From Corydoras sp. C115 (taxonomy: Eukaryota > Chordata > Actinopteri > Siluriformes > Callichthyidae), in the NCBI GenBank assembly GCA_019802505.1, contig JAFMOC010000083.1, positions 3,568,501-3,632,500 of the forward strand: a DNA stretch of 64,000 bases, given 5' to 3'. Position numbers and translations under genes: made by a program. Every line of letters begins with the position of its first letter. Position 1 is the stretch's first letter. The notes under the pieces were generated by a model, which worked only from the letters and a program-made list of their open reading frames with translations, searched no databases and was not told where the DNA came from. Below, piece after piece: positions 1-11,400 of the stretch.

Positions 1-300
1 CACGGCCTCAGTGCTGGGGATCCAGGTTCCAATCCCAATCTGGGCGGAGTTTCCATGTCCTCCCTGTCTCTATGTGAGTTTCCTCCAGGTTCTTAGATTT
101 CCTCCCAAAGTCTAAAAACATGGATCAAGTCGATTGAGTTCTCCAAAGTGCCCCATATAGAGTGTGTCTGTGTGAGTGAGTGTGTGCCCAATGATAGATT
201 GGCATCCTGTCCTGGGTGTATCTTCCCAGCGCCCAAAACCTTCTCCCCTGGATGGGCATGGGGAACCCCCCCCCCCGACCCTAATATAGGATAAAGCGGA
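1..300 (+). mobile_element. Mermaid-like tRNA-derived SINE (family M), cut by window start
   Basis: Family M consensus as read here: a tRNA-like head (GGCTTAGTGGTTAGCAC as A box, GGTTCGAATCC as B box), a unique body (GTTTCCTCCGGGTTCTCCGG, TTGCCCCATATAGAGTGTG, GTGTATCTGCCCAGCGCC) and a tail GAGGATAAAGCGGAAGATAA plus (TGGA)n; about 340-350 bp. This copy lacks only the start and abuts the next one. Confidence 0.9.
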
Positions 301-681
301 CGGTGGATTAGTGGTTAACACGGCCTCAGCGCTAGGGATTGCAGGTTCGAATCCTAACCTGGGTGGAGTTTCCATGTCCTCCTCGTTTCTATGTAGGTTT
401 CCTCATATATATTGCCCCATATAGAGTGTTTGTGTGCACTCTATATGGGGCAATATATATGAGGAAACCTACATAGAAACGAGGAGGACATGGACGTTTG
501 GATATGGACGAGGAGGACGTTTGTGTGCATGAGTGTGTGCCCAGTGATAGATTGGCACCCTGTCCTGGGTGTATCTGCCCAACGCCCGAAACCTTCTCCC
601 CTGGATGGGCATGGGAAACCCACATACCCCCCTCCACCTGAGACCCTTGTAGAGGATTAAGCAGAAGATAATGTATGAATG
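301..681 (+). mobile_element. Family M SINE containing a perfect palindrome
   Basis: The head and first third of a plus copy are followed by an inverted copy of that third, then the rest of the element. It directly abuts the preceding copy. Confidence 0.85.
371..494. repeat. 58-bp perfect inverted repeat, 8-nt loop
   Basis: 371-428 is the exact reverse complement of 437-494, with 429-436 as loop. The arms are SINE body sequence (through the TTGCCCCATATAGAGTG part). Confidence 0.92.
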
Positions 682-977
682 TTTGGGTAACCCTGGTCAC
701 ATCTGTATCTTATATTGATTTTTGACTGACAGGCCGTTTTAATAGGTTCCTTATTTGGATGACCCTTGAGCAGACATTGTTCTGGGGTCACTGCACTCTA
801 ATAAGGTGTCACCTGACTTCAGGCCACTTGGTAAAATAGTCCTATTACTAAGTTTCAGCTTTAAGTTATCAGCCTCATATCAGCCTCACAGCATTCCGAG
901 CCTGAACCTTTAAAGAGCAAGCTGGAGGAACAGTGGACAGGTGTTATTGGTTTTTAAGGAATAAACCTTGTGGGGGG
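682..977. other. Sequence downstream of the gene, nothing recognised
   Basis: No repeat, exon or regulatory signal that I can identify. Confidence 0.5.
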
Positions 978-1325
978 GCGGCACGGTGGTTTAGTGGTTA
1001 GCACGTTCTCCTCTCAGCGCTAGGGATTCCCAGTTCCAATCCCAATCTAGGTGGAGTTTCCATGTTCTCCCCGTGTCAGCGTGGGTTTCCTCCGGGTTCT
1101 CCGGTTTCGTCCCACAGTCCAAAAACATGGATCAAGGTCAATTGAATTATCCAAATTGCCCCATGTAGAGTGTCTGTGTGAGTGAGTGTGTGTCCAGCGA
1201 AAGAATGGCGTCCTGTCCTGGGTGTATCTGCCCAGCGCCCGAAACATTCTCCCCTGGATGGGCATGGGGAACCCCCCCCCCCCAGACCCTAGTAGAGGAT
1301 AAAGAGGAAGATAATGGATGGATTG
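978..1325 (+). mobile_element. Family M SINE, full length
   Basis: Intact head to tail; TTTAGTGG variant of the A box. Confidence 0.9.
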
Positions 1326-1563
1326 ATAGATATTTAATAGAAAAATCAGTTCTATATAATAACCTGGGTCTCTTCAGCTAAATTTGTATTTAAAAAACAC
1401 AAACATACAACTGCACAATGATTAAAAAGATTATCTTTATTAACATATTTTTATTAAATTATATTTAAATTATATTATTATTAAATTAATGCTGTAATTT
1501 ATGTTGTCATATAAAAAGCATGACGCCGTTGAATCTTAGAGAGCACGAGATGTTATTCCATGA

Positions 1564-1594
<31 letters not shown>

Positions 1595-2189
1595 TTGCTG
1601 ACTGTGCATTCCTTCATCCAGAACACCGGTGGCACCTGGCATAGCACCTCCACGCTCTTCCTTTCCATAATTAATCAACAGCCCGTCTCCCACAGACACC
1701 GAAAAGATCGACTCGGGGCAGTAGAACAGAATAAGGAACCGTATTTAATTAAACTCACTACAATACAATGCACAGAGCCGGCTTAGATCTGCTGGGTCAG
1801 CAGAGAGTGATGGAAATACCTCCACTGCTTCACGAGTTCCAGTTTTACCAAAAATCAAAACGGATGAATAAAGGGAAGGAGTTCATCAGTTTAGAACAGT
1901 GGGAGTTTGGGCTTTTCGCTGACTGAAGATTTCTCAGTGTTCAGCAGACAGGCCTGTCACCTGAAACTTTACTGTGCCTTTTGATGAGAAGTGAAGCATG
2001 GCGTATGAAGATCAGTGTGCTGCAAATCAAAGCACACAGTTCCAAAAGATGTGTGTCACGTCGCAGGCTGCCGGTGACGGCTGAAGTGGGTTAAACCAGT
2101 TAAACATAACAAGATTACATCAAAAGACAATTTATTGCTTTATTTTAGCCACCGAGCTGCGGGTAGCAAATCATCCTTCTCTTCTAATG
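1326..2189. other. Non-coding, AT-rich, poly-T at 1565-1587
   Basis: Only a 23-nt T run is visible. The small open frames crossing it have no recognisable content. Confidence 0.5.
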
Positions 2190-2325
2190 TAATAAAGTAC
2201 GAGAGGGTGTGCATTATTGTGAATATATCACGGGAAAGAGGTGTTTGGCTCGACGCATAGCAGAGTACAGTTACCTCTTTCCTATGATTTATTTGCAATA
2301 ATGCACGCCCTCTTTTACCTTATTG
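2190..2325. mobile_element. Foldback (MITE-like) element
   Basis: Arms 2191-2242 and 2273-2324 are inverted repeats with about 43 of 52 positions matching and a 30-nt loop. Core words are GTGCATTATTG and GGGAAAGAGGT. Related half-arms occur at 8578-8622 and 9888-9945. Confidence 0.7.
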
Positions 2326-2381
2326 CTTTTACAAGGTTTGGTGTATAAATGCATTTCTTTTGCAATGTATTATACTAAGTT

Positions 2382-2708
2382 GGGCGGCATGGTGGCTTAA
2401 TGGTTAGCACTTTCCCAGCTTGAATCCCAATCTGGGTGGAGTTTCCATGTTCTCCCCGTGTCCGTGTTGGTTTCCTCCAGGTTCTCCGGTTTCCTCCCAC
2501 AGTCCAAAAACATGAATCAAGGTCAATTGAGTTCTCCAAATTGGCCCATATAGAGTGTGTCTGTGTGAGTGAGGGTGTGCCCAGCGATAGATTGGTGTCC
2601 TGTCCTGGGTGTATCTGCCCAGCGCCCGAAACGTTCTCCCTAGATGGGCATGAGGAACCCCTCCGCAACCCTAATAGAGGATAAAGCAGAAGATAATGGA
2701 TGGATTGA
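2382..2708 (+). mobile_element. Family M SINE, head deleted between the boxes
   Basis: About 30 bp around the B box are missing; body and tail are complete. Confidence 0.88.
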
Positions 2709-2719
2709 TGTTCTACAGG

Positions 2720-2909
2720 TTGGCAGCACGTTGGCTTAGTTGAATCCCAATCTGAGTGGAGTTTCCATGTTCTCTCCTTGAGTGTGTGCCCAGTAATGGA
2801 TTGGCGCCCTGGCCTGGGTGTATCTGTCTAGTGCCTGAAGCGTTCTTCACCGGATGGCCATGGGGAACCCATGTCGAGGATTTGGAGAAAGATAATGGAT
2901 GGATGGATG
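2720..2909 (+). mobile_element. Family M SINE, internally deleted
   Basis: A-box region, first part of body and tail only; the middle (CCATATAGAGTG region) is lost. Confidence 0.8.
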
Positions 2910-3198
2910 TCCTCTCATAAAACATCAGTGTTTGTACCTGACTCCACTCCCTTACAGCTGGGAGTTAAAATAACTCTCCTTCATCAGGAGATTTCCATGA
3001 TGGATGTTCTACTCAACAAAACATTTATTGTATTAGTCTGTAATAGTATGAAGATGCAGCTTTTCAGTGTTTACTGAAGCATGTCATTAATCTAACATGC
3101 AACCAGTCAATGGATCAATCACTCCTAATCATCAGATTATTACAGACTCCTCATTATAATTACCTCCAGAGCTATTGGCAGCATAATAAACCTGTGTC

Positions 3199-3411
3199 AA
3201 TCACCCTCTGGGGCAGTTGTAGGCTTGCCATTAAAGAAACTCGCATTGTGCATGAAGGTCCTCAGTTTGATTCCCAGTCCCTCCAAGTACCATGGCCGAA
3301 GTTCCCTTGAGCAAGGCACCTAACCCCAATTACCCCTTGGGCGCATGTCAGGACTACCCACCGCTCCGGGCATGTGTGCTCACTTCATTCAGTGTGTGTA
3401 AGTGTGTGTGT
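3199..3411 (+). repeat. Third SINE-like family fragment
   Basis: Contains TTGAGCAAGGCACCTAACCC and CCACCGCTCCGGGCATGTGT, words typical of a widespread teleost SINE. A short relative occurs at 46005-46055. Confidence 0.55.
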
Positions 3412-3625
3412 TTTCTCTAAGTTTTCCAGTTTCATCCCACAGCTCTAAAATATTGCCTCTAAATTGTGGGTATGTGTGTGTTTGCGTGTGACCAACAATA
3501 GATTGGTGTTCTGTATTGGCGTTATGTATCTGCCCAGCGCTTGAAACGTTCTCCCCTGGACGGGCATTGGGAACCCCCCCCCCCGCGACCCTAGTAGAGG
3601 ATAAAGCGGAAGATAATGAGATGAG
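3412..3625 (+). mobile_element. Family M SINE, diverged 3' part
   Basis: Starts in the body; many substitutions, tail intact. Confidence 0.75.
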
Positions 3626-3690
3626 ACTAACTTACTAACTATTCAGTATTTTAATAATAAAAACAACACTTCTGCGTTTATGTTCTAGTT

Positions 3691-4041
3691 ATCCATTCAT
3701 CGATCCATAATCTTCTGCTTTACTAGGGTCGCGGGGGGGGGGGTCCCCATGCCCATCCAGGGGAGAACATTTCTGGGCGCTGGGCAGATACACCCAGGAC
3801 AGGACACCAATCTATCACTGGACACACACTCACTCACATAGACACAGTCTATATGGGGCAATTTGTAGAACTCAATTGACCTTGATCAATGTTTTTGGAC
3901 TGTCGGAGGAAACCGGAGAACCCGGAGGAAACCCACGTGGACATGGGGAGAATAATGGAAACTCCACCCAGATTGTAATTAGAACAGGGAATCCCTAGTG
4001 CTGAGAGGAGAACTTGCTAACCACTAAGCCACCGTGCCGAC
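3691..4041 (-). mobile_element. Family M SINE, full length with target duplication
   Basis: Flanked by an 11-bp duplication ATGTTCTAGTT at 3680-3690 and 4042-4052. Confidence 0.9.
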
Positions 4042-4253
4042 ATGTTCTAGTTAATTAATAGCAATTCGATTAGAGAATTACAACAAAAAAGCTAACAAAT
4101 TAAATCCTGTGAGTAAAATGTAGAATATAAACCAGTGTTCACTCACATTTCACAGCCAGATAACTTTTTTTCCCATTTCCTTTTTGTTTGAGGAATTTGG
4201 ATTCATGCCTTTATGGAAATGCTTTGGGTGATGGTCATGGGGGCTGGACTTCA

Positions 4254-4609
4254 TCCATCCATCCATTCATTCATTCATTATCTTCCGCTTTATCCTCTAT
4301 TAGGGTCGTGGGGTGGTTCCCCATGCCCATCCAGGGGAGAACACTTCGGGCGCTGGGCAGATACACCCAGGACAGGACGCCAATCCATCGCTGGGCACAC
4401 TCTCACTCACACAGACACACTCTATATGGGGCAATTTGGAGAACTCAGTTGACTTGATCCATGTTTTTGGACTGTGGGAGGAAACCGGAGAACCCGGAGG
4501 AAACCCACGTGGACATGGGGAGAACATGGAAACTCCACCCAGATGGGGATTCGAACCGGGAATCCCTAGCGCTGAGAGGAGAACATAAAGCCACTAAGCC
4601 ACCGTGCCT
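4254..4609 (-). mobile_element. Family M SINE, full length with target duplication
   Basis: Flanked by GGCTGGACTTCA on both sides (about 4242-4253 and 4610-4621). Confidence 0.9.
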
Positions 4610-4621
4610 GGCTGGACTTCA

Positions 4622-5125
4622 GAAGTGCTTTATTTTCTTTTTAGCAGATATTTCCTCGTGTTTGTACAGATGCTCTATTGTTCCCGACCGCCAGCGATCG
4701 ACTGAAACCCTGTCAGACAAGAGAAACAACCGAAACCTCACAATACAGCAAGAAACAGAGGACTGCGGCTGGTGCTACGAGTGCTTTCCTAAATGATACA
4801 TGAATGAGTGCCTTTACAATTTTCACTGGAAGACAAAAAGAAACTCATTTTGAATGTCAGGGGAAGCTTGTTCCACCTCTTGGGTATCAGTACGAATAAT
4901 AAATATAGCTTTGACACTTGACTTCTTTATGCCCTGAGAGGAGGGTCCAGTCACAGGGTTTGATGACGGGGTAATACATAGTGGGTTTTGATTCATGCCT
5001 TCAGATAGGAGGGGACTGCTCTATTTTTAGCCGTGCAGTCTGATGTAGGAAGCTGTTTGTGTTTGTGGGTTCAACAAAATTGTATATCCAATTTCACTAC
5101 ATACAAAATATGGAACCTGGAACGT
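4622..5125. other. Non-coding, nothing recognised
   Basis: Unique-looking sequence without exon signals in either direction. Confidence 0.45.
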
Positions 5126-5475
5126 GACACGGTGGCTTATTGGTTAGCACGTTCTCCTCTCGGCGCTAGGGATTCCCGGTTCGAATCCCCATCTGGGTGG
5201 ACTTTCCATGTTCTCCCCGTGTCCGCGTGGGTTTCCTCCGGGTTCTCCGGTTTCCTCCCACAGTCCAAAAACAGGGATCAAGGTCAATTGAATTCTCCAA
5301 ATTGCCCCATATAGAGTGTGTTTGTGAGTGAGTGTGTGTCCAGTGATAGATTGGTGTCCTGTCCTGGGTGTATCTGCCCAGCGCCCGAGACGTTCTCCCC
5401 TGGATGGGCATGGGGAACCCCACCGCGACCCTAATAGAGGATAAAGCGGGAGATAATGAATGAATGAATGTTATA
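5126..5475 (+). mobile_element. Family M SINE, full length
   Basis: Tail is (TGAA)n rather than (TGGA)n. Confidence 0.9.
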
Positions 5476-5482
5476 CAGGCTG

Positions 5483-5672
5483 GTGGCACGGTGGCTTAGT
5501 GGTTAGCATGTTCTCCTCAAAGTGCTGGGATCCAATCTGGGTGGAATTTCCATGTTCTCCCCGTGTCCGCGTGGGTTTCCTCCGGGTTCTCCGGTTTCCT
5601 CCCACAGTCCAAATACATGGATCAAGATCAATTGAATTGTCCAAATTGCCCCATATAGAGTGTGTGTGTGTG
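5483..5672 (+). mobile_element. Family M SINE, 3' truncated
   Basis: Ends in a GT run in the middle of the body, directly followed by the next copy. Confidence 0.88.
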
Positions 5673-6030
5673 TGGGGTGGCTCGGTGGCTTAGTGGTTAG
5701 CACGTTTGCCTCTCAGCGCTATGGATTGGTTCGAATCCCCATCTGGGTGGAGTCTCCATGTTCTCCCCGTGTCCGCATGGGTTTCCTCCGGGTTTTCTGG
5801 TTTCCTTCCACAGTCCAAAGAAAAAATGGATCAAGTCAATTGAATTATCCAAATTGCCCCATATTGAGTGTGTCTGTGTGAGTGAGTGTGTGTCCAGTGA
5901 TAGATTGGCGTCCTTTCCTGGGTGTATCTGCCCAGCTCCCGAAACGTTCTCCCCTGGATGTGCATGGGGAACCCCCCCCACGACCCTAATAGAGGATAAA
6001 GCGGAAGATAATGGATGGATGGATGGAGTG
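5673..6030 (+). mobile_element. Family M SINE, full length
   Basis: Head to GGATGGATGGATGG tail; abuts the previous truncated copy. Confidence 0.9.
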
Positions 6031-6137
6031 TATGTTTGTGTGTATCTGTGTGCCCACTAATAAATTGGCGCTCTGTCATGGGTGTATCCGAACCTGAGAG
6101 GAGAACATACTAACCACTAAGCCACCATGCCGCCCCA
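6031..6137. mobile_element. Family M SINE scraps, plus piece joined to minus piece
   Basis: Plus-oriented body scrap to about 6090, then minus-oriented head (GAGAGGAGAACATACTAACC). Confidence 0.65.
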
Positions 6138-6888
6138 CTGTAATAATATTCGTCTATTAATCTTTCGTTGAGACAAAACTTCATGTTAATATTTCATGTG
6201 CTGTTTGTGTTCAGATCTTTAGAAACTTACCAAAGGACAGACCTCACCCTCATCTTCATCACTCTTAAATCGATGTCCTCTGCTCAGACGCTTGATGAAG
6301 TTTCCGCTGACCCCTCACTGTGAGCAGGTCAAAAGCCTTTTCTGTTTTCTTACTGAGTCACTCTGCTTTCCTTTTACCTTTTATTCGGCTCTAAAGCGGA
6401 GTCTGGCTCGAGTCTCCATCCTTAAGCAATTGGCAATCCATACTGCTTTTTATGAGCGGAACAGCGTCTTTATTTCTTAATCAGAGTTGAGAGATGGAAA
6501 GTATGATTAGTATCCAGTATCTCTGCAAACAGGCCGTATTTCATTTCGAGCCCACCCCGCGCATAGTGTCCTGCCTCGGAGCTTGTTTGGGCATCTCGGT
6601 AATGGCTCGGAAAATGTCTGTGTCAATAAATCTCTCCTGTGTATGCCCACAGCAAGCTTCCCATCGGACCGCTCGGAAGCCTCGCGCTCTCCAAATACAT
6701 TACTCTCACGAGAGATAAGATGGCGGCTTGTAGAAATTTCATTTACCATTCGCCGGAATCCATTATAGAGAGAAAAGCAGGTTGGAGTGAGTTCCCCCCG
6801 TACGCTTCCCATTCTTATTCTCATCTGTTTGTTCCTGATGAACCGGGGCTCGCAGCAGGCCTACCGAACTCTGCTGCCCATCCATCCA
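6138..6888. other. Non-coding, nothing recognised
   Basis: Overlapping 60-105 codon open frames occur on both strands at 6500-6900, none with recognisable domains or splice context. Confidence 0.45.
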
Positions 6889-7224
6889 TTATCTTCCACT
6901 TCATCCTCTACTAGGGTCGGGGGGGGTTCCCCATGCCCATCCAGGGGAGAACGTCTCGGGCGCTGGGCAGATAAACCCAGGACAGGGTGCCAGTCTATCG
7001 CTGGACACACACTCACTCACACAGACACACTCTATATGGGGCAATTGAGTTTGGAGAACTCAATTGACTTGATCCATGTTGTTGGACTGTGGGAGGAAAC
7101 CGGAGAACCCGGAGGAAACCCATGTGGACACGGGGAGAACATGGAAACTCCACCCAGATTGGGATTTGAACCAGGAATCCCTAGTACTGAGAGGAGAACA
7201 TGCTAACCACTAAGCCACTGTGTC
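6889..7224 (-). mobile_element. Family M SINE, full length
   Basis: Carries a small duplication (CAATTGAGTTTGGAGAACTC) in the body. Confidence 0.9.
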
Positions 7225-7233
7225 TCTCACCCC

Positions 7234-7576
7234 TCCATCCATCACCAATTATCTTCGCTTTATCCTCTATTAGGGTAGCGGGGGGGTTCCCCATGCCCAT
7301 CCAGGGGAGAACGTCTCGGGCGCTGGGCAGATACACCCAGGACAGGACGCCAATCTATCACTGGGCACACACTCACTCACACACTCTATATGGGGCAATT
7401 TGGAGAACGCAATTGACTTGATCCATGTTTTTGGATTGTGGGAGGAAACCGGAAAACCCGGAGGAAAGCCACGCAGACACGGGGAGAACATGGAAACTCC
7501 ACCCAGATGGGGATTCGAACTGGGAATCCCTAGTGCTGAGAGGAGAACATGCTAACCACTAAGCCACCGTGCCACC
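7234..7576 (-). mobile_element. Family M SINE, full length
   Basis: Second of a head-to-tail pair. Confidence 0.9.
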
Positions 7577-7667
7577 TGAACTTTTTTGCCTTCAGCTTTA
7601 ATGTTATCTGCCCAGAACCTGAAAAATTCTTCCTTAGATGAACCCCCCTGCCCCATCAATGAAATTT

Positions 7668-7967
7668 TATCGAATTATCTTCTTCTACTGTATCCTATAT
7701 TAGGGTCTCGGGGTGGGGGGGTTCCCCATGCCCATCCAGGGGAGAACGTTTTGGACGCTGGGCAGATACACCCAGGACAGGACGCCAATCTATCACTGGA
7801 CACACACTCACTCACACAGACACACTCTATATGGGGCCATTTGAAGAACTCAATTGACTTGATCCATGTTTTTGGACTGTGGGAGACCGGCGAACCCGGA
7901 GGAAACCCACGTGGACACGGGGAGGACATGGAAACTCCACCCAGATTGGGATTCAAACCCGGAATCC
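7668..7967 (-). mobile_element. Family M SINE, head lost
   Basis: Ends within the B-box region. Lies immediately past the likely 3' end of adam33. Confidence 0.88.
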
Positions 7968-7989
7968 AGAATAAAAAAAGCACACAAAG

Positions 7990-8427
7990 CATTTTAGTAA
8001 AAACTCAAAATGGGCATTTTATATTACAAATGCAAAAAATCCATACAGTAAATAACAAATCAACAGTCGGGACAAAACAACATCTTTGGCAAATGACATA
8101 CAATCAGAAACAAATGTAAACATGACGATGGCTTAGCACGTAACACTTCGTACGAGAAAACGAGAAAGGAAAAAAAGTAAATCAAGTTTTTGGCAATGTG
8201 ATGCCTCGCGAGAAGCATCTTGTCGAAGTCTGCATTTGCCTCCATGCAAAATCCCATCTCCTCTAAAGCTGGATTGTACTCTGGCTTAAATAAGCGAGGC
8301 TGAAGTCGCCCCGGCCGTAGCACCATACGTATGTGTCCTCTGCGTCTCCACGGTCTTCAATCAGAACAAAGGCCTTAATATAGTGCAAATAGGTTGGCTG
8401 CTGTCTGTGCGGCTGATCCCACTGTGG
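7990..8427 (-). other. adam33: adam33 3' untranslated region (end uncertain)
   Basis: Sequence following the TGA on the minus strand, free of repeats until a SINE at 7668-7967. No AATAAA is seen on the minus strand. The overlapping variants AATATA/TATAAA at about 8017-8026 are the best candidate polyadenylation signal, putting the end near 7990-8005. This is inference from position only. Confidence 0.4.
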
Positions 8428-8482
8428 TCATTTCCGAAAAGGGGACTGTGAGATGGTATTTGGTTTGGGTCCTGGGACAGGT
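8428..8482 (-). CDS. adam33: adam33 terminal coding exon
   Basis: 55 coding bp after acceptor gattgttacag, phase 2 in. It reads PVPGPKPNTISQSPFRK and then TGA. The acceptor has a good pyrimidine tract and the phase matches the 15296 donor 6.8 kb upstream. It is short, so it rests on phase, acceptor and proline-rich composition. Confidence 0.7.
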
Positions 8483-11400
8483 CTGTAACAATCAAACGGG
8501 ACAAAAAGAGTTTTATTAATACTGCTTTTAAGACAACATACAGCTCAATGTCCTGCTTTCTGTTGATTGGTGTAAACTGGTGTGTTATTGTAAATAAATC
8601 ACGGGAAAGAGGTGTTATGATCTCCAGGTGTTATGATCTCCATTACTATTACATTCTTTCTTTTTAAAGTACTTCTTGTAATAGATACATTAGATGGAGA
8701 TGTCACTTCTGCTGCTGAGAAAAATGAATTTCCCCCCATTGTGGGACAAATAAAGGATTATCTTATCTTAATCCTTATGTTTATCCTTATGTTTAACCTC
8801 ATCTTTATCCTTATCTTAATCCTTATGTTTATCCTTATCTTTATCCTTATGTTTAACCTTATCTTTATCCTTATCTTTATGTTTCTCATCTTTGACCTTA
8901 TCTTTATGTTTAACCGTATCTTTATCCTCATCTTTAACCTTATCTTTATCCTTATCTTTACCCTTATCTTTATGTTTAACCTTATCTTTATCCTCATCTT
9001 TAAACTTATCTTTATGTTTAACCGTATCTTTATCCTCATCTTTAACCTTATCTTTACCCTTATCTTTATGTTTAACCTTATCTTTATCCTCATCTTTAAA
9101 CTTATCTTTATGTTTAACCTTATCTTTATCCTCATCTTTAACCTTATCTTTATCCTTTATGTTTCTCATCTTTAACCTTATCTTTATCCTTATCTTTATG
9201 TTTCTCATCTTTAACCTTATCTTTATCCTTATCTTTATGTTTCTCATCTTTAACCTTATCTTTATCCTCATCTTTAACCTTATCCTCATCTTTAACCTTA
9301 TCTTTATCTTTAACCTTATCTTTATCCTCATCTTTAACCTCTTATCTTTATCCTCATCTTTAACCTTATCTTTATCCTCATCTTTAACCTTATCTTTATC
9401 CTATCTTTAACCTTCCTCATCTTATCCTCATCTTTACCTTATTATCTTTTAACCTTATCTTTATCTTTCCTCATCTTTAACCTCTTATCTTTATCCTCAT
9501 CTTTAACCTCTTATCTTTATCCTTATCTTTATGTTTCTCATCTTTAACCTTATCTTTATCCTCATCTTTAACCTTATCCTCATCTTTAACCTTATCTTTA
9601 TGTTTAACCTTATCTTTATCTTTAACCTTATCTTTATCCTCATCTTTAACCTCTTATCTTTATCCTTATCTTTATGTTAAATCTCATCTTTAACCTTATT
9701 TTTAACCTTATCTTTATCTTTATCCTTATCTTTTTTTTTAACCTCATCTTTATCTTTATCCTTATCTTAACCATATTTTTATCCTCATCTTTATCTTTAA
9801 CTAAGCTTAACTTAACTTTTCTTTTAACTTACTTAACTTAACTACCTTATCTTATCAGGCCCGACACGTAGTAAAGTACATTTAACACGTCTTTCCCATG
9901 AGCTATTCACAATAGCGTCTTATTGCTTTCATGAAACGCTTACAAACACAGTACAATAAAAAAAGGCATAAATGTGTTTATTAAAAGCAAAATTGTTAAT
10001 AATCTGGTCTTTCGCGACGTAATCTAGTCTGATTTTTTACAGCGAACACTGTGGGGGTGGGGGGTGTTATTGGTATATCACGCATTGATACGAACGTGAG
10101 GCGGTCAGAGGTGTGTGTTATTGTCAATAATGTCACAGCTGAACAAGCGTCTCAGCGAATCGGATTTAAGGACCGGAACTACCCGTTTTATAATTAGTTC
10201 TAAAGACGTTCTCATGATTGAGTCATCATGTGAATCATTTAGGAACAGAGCAGCGTGTTTCTGAGTTATATGAGTAACATGCGTCTCTCTTATTCTGTAT
10301 TTAGGAAGCGGTGACCTTGTAGCTCTGTGACAGAGAGCAGAAACTGCTGTGCACCGTCACAGACACATCATTTACTGTCAGAGTCATTTCTAGGGATCAA
10401 GCCTGAAAAAAACCCGACCAATGACGTGATGATGTCTGTTACAGGCAGGAAACGGTCCAGCAGCGTGTCCTCTCACTGCTTTGTAGTTAGCACGAGCTGA
10501 GAATTTGATTAGTTCCACTTGCAGTACAGACGCTATTTTGTAGTCATCCTCTTATCGGTGCTCACAGAACGGTTCCTGGACCTTTTTGGTTGGCGAGTTA
10601 ATTCAGTTCTAACACTGACACCAAGGGGTTAAAAAATTCCAGCAGCATTACTGTGTATTATTTACTTGCACCAAAACACAACATAGCAAAAAGATTAAAG
10701 TAGTTGCATTAACCGTAGTTTATAAAGGATTATGGTAGTAGTGGCAACCGTTAAATTAAAACAGATCATTGTAGTTGCAGCAGCCGTTGTTTATAAGGGA
10801 TAACAGTAAGCAGTTTATCAGGGATTATAATAGTAGTGGCAACCACTGTTCATGATGGCTTATAATATACGCGGCGACCAGAGTTCACGAGGGATTGTCG
10901 TAGTTGCAACAACCGTTGTTTATGAGGGTTGGAGAATGGTAGTGGCAACCTTTATGTGGAATTATAATGGTAGTGGCAACCACTGTTCATAATGGATTAT
11001 AGTTCTTGCTGCAACATTGTTTAAGAAACAATAGTAGTTGTGGTAACTTCAGTTCCTGAAGGATTATAGTAGTGGGATTTATAATAGTAGTGGCAACCTT
11101 GGTTGCTGAATGATTATAGTAGTAGTGACCACTGTGATTTATGAGGAATTATAATAGTAGTGGCAACCACTGTTCATGATGGCTTATAATATACGCGGCG
11201 ACCAGAGTTCACGAGGGATTGTCGTAGTTGCAACAACCGTTGTTTATGAGGGTTGGAGAATGGTAGTGGCAACCTTTATGTGGAATTATAATGGTAGTGG
11301 CAACCACTGTTCATAATGGATTATAGTTCTTGCTGCAACCATTGTTTAAGAAACAATAGTAGTTTTGGCAACTTCAGTTCCTGAAGGATTATAGTAGTGG

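Noticed and set aside
8633..9410. Open frames of 125-180 codons on both strands
   Set aside because: They are forced by the TTATCTTTA satellite period; composition is pure repeat with no start context or homology.
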